Of a stretch of 11,229 nucleotides of DNA, positions 7,069-11,229 are shown piece by piece. The stretch spans positions 1 through 11,229 of the forward strand of contig JAFOMV010000140.1 of the NCBI GenBank assembly GCA_017418765.1. Direction: 5' to 3'. Under the pieces are notes generated by a model that was not told the origin of the DNA, did not search any database, and saw only the letters and a list, made by a program, of their open reading frames with translations. The stretch's first letter is position 1. Each line of letters begins with the position of its first letter. Position numbers and translations under genes: made by a program. This DNA comes from Ruminococcus sp. (lineage in GTDB: Bacteria; Bacillota_A; Clostridia; Oscillospirales; Ruminococcaceae).

Positions 7069-7221
7069 AGTGCCCAATAATGTATATCACGCAAGTTATC
7101 ATATACCATCGAAAAAAACTCCGATGATCCTTCCGAAAAGATCGAATACAGCATCTATTATCCAAGTGTATTCCGAATCTTTTCTTTTGTATTTACACAT
7201 ACCATTTGCCGTCCCCTACGG
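7036..7221 (-). repeat. Two direct copies of a G-loop hairpin plus TATGTRTA element
   Basis: Leftward, CCGTAGGGGACGG (7221-7209), ATGG and TATGTGTA (7201-7194) recur about 156 bases downstream as CCGTGGGGGACGG (7065-7053), ATGGGG and TATGTATA (7043-7036). Each copy is a hairpin whose loop is the G-run, followed by an ATG. The first copy leads the 33-residue gene; the second leads only a 12-codon frame (ATG at 7042). A further 10-mer, CTCATCTGTC, also occurs twice (7240-7231 and 7020-7011). The pattern suggests an old local duplication of the small-gene leader, with the downstream copy decayed. Confidence 0.4.
7099..7200 (-). CDS. Putative 33-residue amphipathic small protein
   Basis: This small frame begins with basic, polar residues (MCKYKRKDSEYTW) and continues with IIDAVFDLFGRIIGVFF before ending DGI. 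That gives a cationic head followed by a strongly amphipathic hydrophobic segment. A G-run (AGGGG, 7217-7213) lies 12 bases before the ATG, inside the loop of a 5-bp hairpin (GCCGT/ACGGC). An in-frame stop at 7218-7216 rules out a longer upstream start. It shares a Trp, then [I/V]-I-x-[A/S], then [I/V]-F-D pattern with the 45-residue product upstream, so the two may be distant paralogues. No family was recognised. A membrane-active peptide or small membrane-associated regulator is possible. The length is short enough that chance cannot be excluded. Confidence 0.4.
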   Translation of the reverse strand: MCKYKRKDSEYTWIIDAVFDLFGRIIGVFFDGI

Positions 7222-7222
7222 C
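7208..7222 (-). promoter_or_regulatory. Hairpin presenting a G-rich ribosome-binding sequence in its loop
   Basis: Leftward, GCCGU-AGGGG-ACGGC forms a 5-bp stem whose loop is the only Shine-Dalgarno-like sequence for the 33-residue gene starting at 7200. Displaying the site in a small loop could tune translation or provide a site for an RNA-binding protein. This is inferred from sequence only. Confidence 0.35.
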
Positions 7223-7226
7223 TTTA

Positions 7227-7364
7227 TCATGACAGATGAGCCTGATCATTCCCCATCACATATGCAGCTGATGAGACAGAGCCGAATATATCGGATATCT
7301 TGTCAAATATGCTGGCAATTACCCCTAACTGCCATATTTTTCTGCTGCTGTTCTTTATAATCAT
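7227..7364 (-). CDS. Putative 45-residue small protein directly after the SPFH gene
   Basis: The ATG lies two bases after the SPFH stop codon, with GGAGG (7379-7375) at an ideal spacing of 10 bases inside the end of that gene. This is the layout of a translationally coupled small gene. The product begins MIIKNSSRKIWQLGVIAS and has a central amphipathic stretch, IFDKISDIFGSVSSAAYVMG, then a polar tail ending HLS. It is too short for most gene callers. The order basic head, Trp, hydrophobic amphipathic helix resembles the 33-residue product that follows. No known family was recognised. Because it is co-transcribed with a prohibitin-type membrane protein, I infer a membrane-associated partner or peptide; a toxin or bacteriocin-like peptide is a less supported alternative. 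No immunity or export gene is seen nearby. Confidence 0.5.
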   Translation of the reverse strand: MIIKNSSRKIWQLGVIASIFDKISDIFGSVSSAAYVMGNDQAHLS

Positions 7365-7366
7365 AT

Positions 7367-8284
7367 TTAGTTATCCTCCGTCTGTGCAGGTTCAGGAGCG
7401 CTGTATGACTGTGATGAAGATCTGTCATCGATATCCATGTTTATAAGGATACCGCTGTCGCTTCCTGTGACCTTAGGCATAACACCATTCCACTTCTGTA
7501 TCTGCTCATAAGCTATTACCTTATTGGAAAGTGATTCTTCAAGGAGCTTATTCGCATCCGCCTGAGCCTGAGCTTCAGCAAGTATAGCCTCTGCTTCGGC
7601 ATTGGCAGCTATGACCTTCTTTTCTGCTTCGGTTTTTGCAATGACCTTAGCCTGTTCCTGTTCGGTCTTGGTCTTGAGAAGATTCTGCTCAGCTACCTGT
7701 TTTGCCTCGATCGCTGTGTTGAATTCAGCTGAGAAATCGAAGTTTACTATATTGAATTTTTCTATATAAATACCATATCCATTGAGCTTCCTGTCAAGAT
7801 CGCTCTTTACCTCGTCACCAACAGCAGCACGCTCTGTTATGAGCTGCTCTGCGGTATACTTAGCTGTGGCGGACTTCATACATTCCTGCACTACGGGAGT
7901 GATAAGGACTGTCTGATAGTCGATGCCAACATTTTTATACATATCAGCTGATTTATCGGAAACGAGCCTGTAGTTTACAGCGATGGTGCTGCTTACAGTC
8001 TGTAGGTCCTTTGAAACAGCTGATGCAGGGGTCTCGTATACCTGTATCTTATTGGACATACTTTCTACCTGCTGTACAAATGGAGCCTTTACGTGAAAGC
8101 CCTCAGAAAATGATGTTTCAGCTACTTTGCCAAGGGTAAGTATAACGCCTGTATTACCTGCCGGTACTATCGTAAATGAGCTTGCTGCAAGAATGATGGC
8201 AGCAATTGCGATAGCGGCGAACTTTACGCCCTTGAAACTCCTTTTGATGGAACCGTCTTTATTTAGTTCCTGTATCTTATTCAT
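7367..8284 (-). CDS. Prohibitin / SPFH-domain membrane protein
   Basis: The 305-residue protein has a short basic cytoplasmic start, one membrane anchor (about 21-40) and an SPFH/prohibitin domain (about 40-190) opening with the typical VPAGNTGVILTLGKV and later VNYRLVSD. A long Ala/Glu/Lys/Gln-rich coiled coil (about 190-255) follows, then a polar tail. Length and order match bacterial prohibitin homologues, which form large ring or cage assemblies on membranes, organise membrane microdomains and modulate proteases such as FtsH. No NfeD partner gene, a frequent neighbour of other SPFH proteins, is present. Instead it sits third in an operon after a DUF1836 regulator and a DUF1232-like mini-protein. 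Its ribosome binding site is GGAGAAAG. The family call is firm; the client or protease partner is unknown. Confidence 0.93.
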   Translation of the reverse strand: MNKIQELNKDGSIKRSFKGVKFAAIAIAAIILAASSFTIVPAGNTGVILTLGKVAETSFSEGFHVKAPFVQQVESMSNKIQVYETPASAVSKDLQTVSSTIAVNYRLVSDKSADMYKNVGIDYQTVLITPVVQECMKSATAKYTAEQLITERAAVGDEVKSDLDRKLNGYGIYIEKFNIVNFDFSAEFNTAIEAKQVAEQNLLKTKTEQEQAKVIAKTEAEKKVIAANAEAEAILAEAQAQADANKLLEESLSNKVIAYEQIQKWNGVMPKVTGSDSGILINMDIDDRSSSQSYSAPEPAQTEDN

Positions 8285-8335
8285 AATCTTTCTCCAGTTC
8301 TATATCGTTATATATCTCAGGTGATATTGACCTGT

Positions 8336-8485
8336 TTATTTATAGGTTTTTTCTGTTTTTTGCTTCAGTGCATGTCCGAGCAGTATAACGAGAAGATCGT
8401 CTATCGGGCCCGGTGCGAGATCATTAGGGGACAAAACATAAATGAGAACCAATAATGTGATGATTATTTTTCCTGTATTATTCAT
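8336..8485 (-). CDS. 49-residue DUF1232-like membrane mini-protein
   Basis: A short protein starts at ATG 8485, chosen because AGGAGG (8497-8492) lies 6 bases upstream; the ATG two codons earlier would overlap that site. It begins MNNTGKIIITLLVLIYVLSP, a single membrane-spanning or membrane-associated helix. It continues NDLAPGPIDDLLVILLGHAL and ends in a Lys/Thr tail. The Y-x-L-S-P-x-D-L-x-P ... DD-L-x-x-x-L pattern is the core signature of DUF1232 (YkvA-like) proteins, here reduced almost to that core. DUF1232 has no established biochemical role. It follows the regulator gene by 13 bases, with its ribosome site directly behind that stop codon, so the two are co-translated. About 50 bases separate it from the SPFH gene; a small hairpin (CAGGT/ACCTG, 8318-8334) lies in that gap. 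Confidence 0.85.
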   Translation of the reverse strand: MNNTGKIIITLLVLIYVLSPNDLAPGPIDDLLVILLGHALKQKTEKTYK

Positions 8486-8498
8486 GTACATCCTCCTT

Positions 8499-9077
8499 TT
8501 ATCTTTCCTCGAATTCTTCAAGGATAACTTTAAGACCTGTCTCCATTTCTGATTTAAGAAAACCGCTTCTGTAGGCAAGTATCATGACATACATAGCTTT
8601 TTTCAGCTTATCCTCGTCAGCGATCTCGCTGGAGTATTTTTCCACTTCCTCTCCTACAAGCTTTTTGATAGAATCTGTATCGAACGCACCCTTTTCCTCA
8701 GCTTCAAAAATGATCCTGCAAAGGATATTGTAAAGAAGCTCGTCTGCGATGATGTCATCGGAAGTATCCTCAACGTCGCCGTTGACGTAGACCATCAGGT
8801 TAGCGATATCGTCCAGCTTCATAGCGCCTCTCAGCATATTCATAAGAAGTATCCTCAGCACTTGCTGCTGTGAATATTTTTTTCTTCCTCTTGTAGGTGA
8901 TACCCAACCTCGCTTTATCCAGTTCTGAATGGTAGTACCTTCAAGGCCTGTAAGCTTAGAGAGCTGTGAAAGCGTAAGACCGCCTGTAGCTTCCAGTATC
9001 GGGGAGATTACAGAAAAAGCGGAGTCTCGTGCCAGTTCAGTGAATTTCATTGTTGTGCCTGGTATGAATCGATTCAA
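8499..9077 (-). CDS. MerR-like DUF1836 transcriptional regulator
   Basis: The 192-residue protein carries an N-terminal winged helix-turn-helix (about 33-67: LTLSQLSKLTGLEGTTIQNW, then IKRGWVSPTRGRKKYSQQQ). It is of the MerR-like type found in DUF1836 proteins, followed by an all-helical C-terminal part rich in Asp and Glu. There is no metal-binding Cys cluster and no obvious ligand pocket. The start is the TTG at 9077: a perfect AGGAGG (9092-9087) lies 9 bases upstream, while the first in-frame ATG is at 9050 and lacks a good site. It is the first gene of the operon, so the palindromes in its own promoter are natural candidates for its binding sites and for autoregulation. The DUF1836 assignment is by pattern recall; the signal it senses is unknown. 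Confidence 0.85.
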   Translation of the reverse strand: MNRFIPGTTMKFTELARDSAFSVISPILEATGGLTLSQLSKLTGLEGTTIQNWIKRGWVSPTRGRKKYSQQQVLRILLMNMLRGAMKLDDIANLMVYVNGDVEDTSDDIIADELLYNILCRIIFEAEEKGAFDTDSIKKLVGEEVEKYSSEIADEDKLKKAMYVMILAYRSGFLKSEMETGLKVILEEFEER

Positions 9078-9100
9078 GGTTCAAGACCTCCTCTCACGTG

Positions 9101-9132
9101 ATGATATGATTATATCATAAGTTCATATGAAC
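9101..9132 (-). promoter_or_regulatory. Two palindromic operator candidates within the operon promoter
   Basis: A perfect 12-bp palindrome, GTTCATATGAAC (9121-9132), fills most of the spacer between the -35 and -10 boxes, the place where MerR-type regulators bind. A second inverted repeat, ATGATAT-GATT-ATATCAT (9101-9118), covers the -10 box and the start site. The regulator encoded immediately downstream has a MerR-like DNA-binding domain, so autoregulation is a reasonable inference. Confidence 0.6.
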
Positions 9133-9137
9133 CGCAA
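9109..9137 (-). promoter_or_regulatory. Sigma-A promoter of the DUF1836-DUF1232-SPFH operon
   Basis: Read leftward, TTGCGG (9137-9132) and a perfect TATAAT (9114-9109) are 17 bases apart. The start of transcription would be near 9102, only about 10 bases before the AGGAGG of the first gene. Normal 17-bp spacing means activator twisting, as with 19-bp MerR promoters, is not required, so repression is more likely. Confidence 0.82.
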
Positions 9138-9173
9138 GTGCGTTCCTGAGATGAAAAACGATGATTTCTTTCA

Positions 9174-9239
9174 TTTTTTATAATTTTTTCTGATATATCT
9201 TTCAAATTCTGATTTTTTCGTTGATTTTCATTGTTTTTT
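9174..9239. other. Phased A/T-tracts, probable intrinsically bent DNA
   Basis: Runs of four to six T are centred near 9176, 9186, 9215, 9226 and 9236, close to multiples of one helical turn (about 10 bp). Such phasing bends DNA. The tract lies about 75-135 bases upstream of the operon start near 9102. It may act as an upstream promoter element or nucleoid-protein site. With the hairpin at 9253-9290 (TTTGTTT/AAACAAA outside TTCGGC-TT-GCCGAA) it accounts for most of the 333-base gap between the two flanking genes. Confidence 0.4.
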
Positions 9240-9344
9240 GCACAGGAATGTTTTTGTTTGAAAATAATCTTCGGCTTGCCGAAAAACAAATTTATAGTGT
9301 TGCCTTAACTATTTTCTCATGCCTGCATTTATATGTTTCCACAA

Positions 9345-9386
9345 AGAAAAAAGGGAAGTGATCCTCCGCTGAGGACATCTTCCCTT
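9345..9386 (-). terminator. Intrinsic terminator of the histidine kinase gene
   Basis: Read leftward, the stem AAGGGAAG (9386-9379) pairs with CTTCCCTT (9358-9351). An inner TCCTC/GAGGA stem has a four-base loop, and six Ts follow (9352-9347). It begins 25 bases after the kinase stop codon, so the kinase ends its transcription unit. Confidence 0.88.
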
Positions 9387-9410
9387 ATCGTTATGCAGTT
9401 TTGAGGAGCA

Positions 9411-11229
9411 TTACATAGTAATGACGAAGCAGATATCTTTTCCCTCCTGATTTATCACATTGATCTTGAATTTATGCTTATCTATGATGGATTTTGCAAT
9501 AGCAAGACCAAGACCGTATCCGCCCGTAGCCCGGTTTCGTGATTCATCACTGCGGTAAAAGCGTTCAAATATTCTTTCCTTGTCTTCATTTTTAATGCCC
9601 TGACCTGTATTGTATACCGAAAAGACCTTTTTATCTCCCTGATGTTTCAGCGTGACTTTGACTGTTCCGCCGTCATTTGAATATTTAAGGGCGTTGTCAA
9701 TGAATATGGCAGCCATCTGTTTGATGTGCTTTTCGCTGCCGTTTATGGTAATACCCTTATCCACATCTATTATGAATTTCTTGTTCTGTTCAAATGCCTG
9801 ACATTCAAATGGAAGCGCTGTATTTTCTATTGCCTTGCTAAGATCAAAATCTGTTGTAATGAAGTCTTTTGAGCTGTTTTCGAGCCTTGTAAGATTGAGA
9901 AGGTCATTTACAAGCACGCTCATTCTGTCGGTTTGTGATCTGATGTAGCTGAGCCATTTGTTTTCACCTATTTCGCCCTCAAGTACATCTGCATTGGCAG
10001 ATATTACAGTAAGCGGAGTTTTCAGTTCGTGGCTGGCATCTGATACAAACTGCTTCTGGCGTTCAAAGGCTATTTTGATAGGCTCGATGCTTTTTTTACT
10101 GAGGAAGTATGCGGCTATTGAAAGTATTATTATGCTGATAAGACCTATTACGATGGTTATATGTTTCAGATTTTTCAGCATATCTATTTCACCGCTTTTG
10201 TCGGTGAATACGATCAGAGTGCCATTGTGTTTGGACATGCGGCAGAATTGAAGATTACCCAGCATACCATTATCGCTTTTTTTGCTTAGTATCTCTGTAA
10301 TGTATTTCTGTGCGGTGTCCTCGGATAATTCATCGTTGTTGAGTACTGCTTTATAGCCGCCTTTCTGGTCTGCCATTACTGCAAAAAACTCTATAGAGCC
10401 TATACTTTTGGGTATGTTTTCAAAGTGCCTGCCGTTCATTCTTTCTTCAGGCGGGATGTCCTCATGGGGCGGCTGCGGTATTGCTGATGTTTCAGAAGTA
10501 TTAACCGGCATGGAAGTGGTCACTGCTGATGTGGAAGTATTTGCAAGGAGCATGATACCGCCGCTGGAAGTATCGTAAAATGAGGATCTTACTATTTTTT
10601 CATCATCGTCATCATCATCATCGCTTTTTTTATTTTCGTCTGATCTGTTTTCCCACCAATGGGGATATGGCTGGTCCTCAGCAGACCACTGATCACTGCG
10701 GCGTTCCTTTTTTTCTTTGCGGCGTTTTTGTCTTTCACTGCGTTCATCGTCATCATCATCGTCCTGATCAGAAGGCTGAGGAGTTTCTGTATGGGGAGCC
10801 TGAGTCTGCGGAACAGGCAGAGTTTCGTTTACTGCATTGTTTTCTTCCGGAACATATGCTTCTTCAAGGGAAACCTCCCCGAATACAGCTTCTGTAAGCG
10901 ATTCAGGTTCGGATATGTTTTCTGCCTCGGTGACAGCCTCAGTGGAAGTTGCTGTTGTAGTTGAGGAAACAACGGTAGTTTCCTCGGTGCCGCTGTTTTC
11001 GTCAGCAGGCTTTTCGGGAGGAGTTTCCTTCCAGATATCGAACTTTCTTGGCTCAGCACCGACAGGGCGTTTCATATTGAACTTATTCGTGTTATCATCA
11101 TATTCTATGCCTGCGGCTATCTGTTCGAGCACATATTCCGACTGTCGGCTCATTACTTCTCTTGTGATGATATTTACCGCACCGAGCAGACCGATGAATA
11201 CAGCCAGAAGAATACTTGTTATGACCGAA
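9411..11229 (-). CDS. Sensor histidine kinase with poly-Asp extracytoplasmic domain, N-terminus off the window
   Basis: The frame stays open to the right edge and contains a membrane helix there (ITSILLAVFIGLLGAVNII), so the ATG at 11153 is internal and the true start lies outside. Next comes an extracytoplasmic region of over 250 residues with a Thr/Glu/Ser-rich stretch, a run of Asp near 10746-10764, an Arg/Lys-rich block, a second run of seven Asp near 10601-10622, and a small folded part. A second membrane helix (VIGLISIIILSIAAYFL) leads without a recognisable HAMP domain into HisKA. The phospho-accepting His is in SHELKTP (codon 10031-10029). HATPase motifs are IFIDNALKYS (N box), NTGQGI (G1), ERFYRSD (F box) and GGYGLGLAIA (G2). 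It should phosphorylate a response regulator, probably coded just upstream beyond the edge. The signal is unknown; the charged domain suggests cations or cationic peptides. Confidence 0.93.
   Translation of the reverse strand, partial: SVITSILLAVFIGLLGAVNIITREVMSRQSEYVLEQIAAGIEYDDNTNKFNMKRPVGAEPRKFDIWKETPPEKPADENSGTEETTVVSSTTTATSTEAVTEAENISEPESLTEAVFGEVSLEEAYVPEENNAVNETLPVPQTQAPHTETPQPSDQDDDDDDERSERQKRRKEKKERRSDQWSAEDQPYPHWWENRSDENKKSDDDDDDDEKIVRSSFYDTSSGGIMLLANTSTSAVTTSMPVNTSETSAIPQPPHEDIPPEERMNGRHFENIPKSIGSIEFFAVMADQKGGYKAVLNNDELSEDTAQKYITEILSKKSDNGMLGNLQFCRMSKHNGTLIVFTDKSGEIDMLKNLKHITIVIGLISIIILSIAAYFLSKKSIEPIKIAFERQKQFVSDASHELKTPLTVISANADVLEGEIGENKWLSYIRSQTDRMSVLVNDLLNLTRLENSSKDFITTDFDLSKAIENTALPFECQAFEQNKKFIIDVDKGITINGSEKHIKQMAAIFIDNALKYSNDGGTVKVTLKHQGDKKVFSVYNTGQGIKNEDKERIFERFYRSDESRNRATGGYGLGLAIAKSIIDKHKFKINVINQEGKDICFVITM

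Noticed and set aside
6870..7154. 94-codon leftward frame overlapping the 33-residue gene and the structured RNA
   Set aside because: It runs through all stems and through the terminator itself, has no good ribosome site and a composition dominated by Gly/Arg from the hairpins.
7016..7360. 114-codon rightward frame opposite the small genes
   Set aside because: No ribosome site, odd composition with many Cys/His/Pro/Ser, and antisense to better supported small genes.
7227..7364. Type I toxin-antitoxin or bacteriocin locus as a firm call for the small peptides
   Set aside because: No antisense promoter, immunity, maturation or export gene is visible, so only a neutral description is justified.
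6910..7366. CRISPR array or tRNA cluster as explanation of the repeated hairpins
   Set aside because: The stems differ in sequence, spacing is irregular, and no tRNA cloverleaf or regular repeat-spacer pattern can be found.

Overview
The window looks like chromosomal DNA of a cellulolytic, Gram-positive gut or rumen bacterium of the Ruminococcus type (Oscillospiraceae). The main support is a large secreted protein ending in a two-repeat type I dockerin, the docking module of cellulosomes. Other support comes from the Thr/Glu-rich linkers in two envelope proteins, strong AGGAGG-type ribosome binding sites and Firmicutes-like sigma-A promoters. The genus is an inference; no RNA marker gene is present.

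Left part (1-2984). The C-terminal end of the transcription-repair coupling factor Mfd runs in from the left edge. It is followed by a lipoprotein of unknown role, whose leader carries two stacked hairpins. Next comes a 94-bp imperfect palindrome, then the leftward azlC-azlD pair, a branched-chain amino acid exporter with a one-base TAATG overlap. A consensus promoter drives azlCD, and a second consensus promoter fires the other way into the dockerin gene.

Middle (2985-6908). The 1003-residue dockerin protein combines BspA-like leucine-rich repeat segments, a transglutaminase-like domain with an intact Cys-His-Asp triad, and the C-terminal dockerin. A secreted PdaA-type polysaccharide deacetylase follows; it probably acts on peptidoglycan. 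Its 3' side shares a strong bidirectional terminator with the leftward operon coming from the right.

Right-centre (6877-9137), the most interesting part. A leftward operon starts at a clean TTGCGG-17-TATAAT promoter with a perfect 12-bp palindrome filling the spacer and a second inverted repeat over the -10 box. In order it encodes a MerR-like DUF1836 regulator (TTG start), a 49-residue DUF1232-like membrane protein, a prohibitin/SPFH protein, and apparently two previously unlisted small proteins of 45 and 33 residues with amphipathic, membrane-active-looking helices. It ends in a roughly 220-nt strongly folded RNA tail with a UUCG tetraloop and G-rich loops. The layout suggests a self-regulated membrane-stress or membrane-microdomain module, but that function is inferred.

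Right edge (9345-11229). A leftward sensor histidine kinase, cut by the window end, has two membrane segments and a long extracytoplasmic region with two poly-Asp runs around an Arg/Lys-rich block. It ends in a strong terminator. The partner response regulator would be expected just beyond the right edge.
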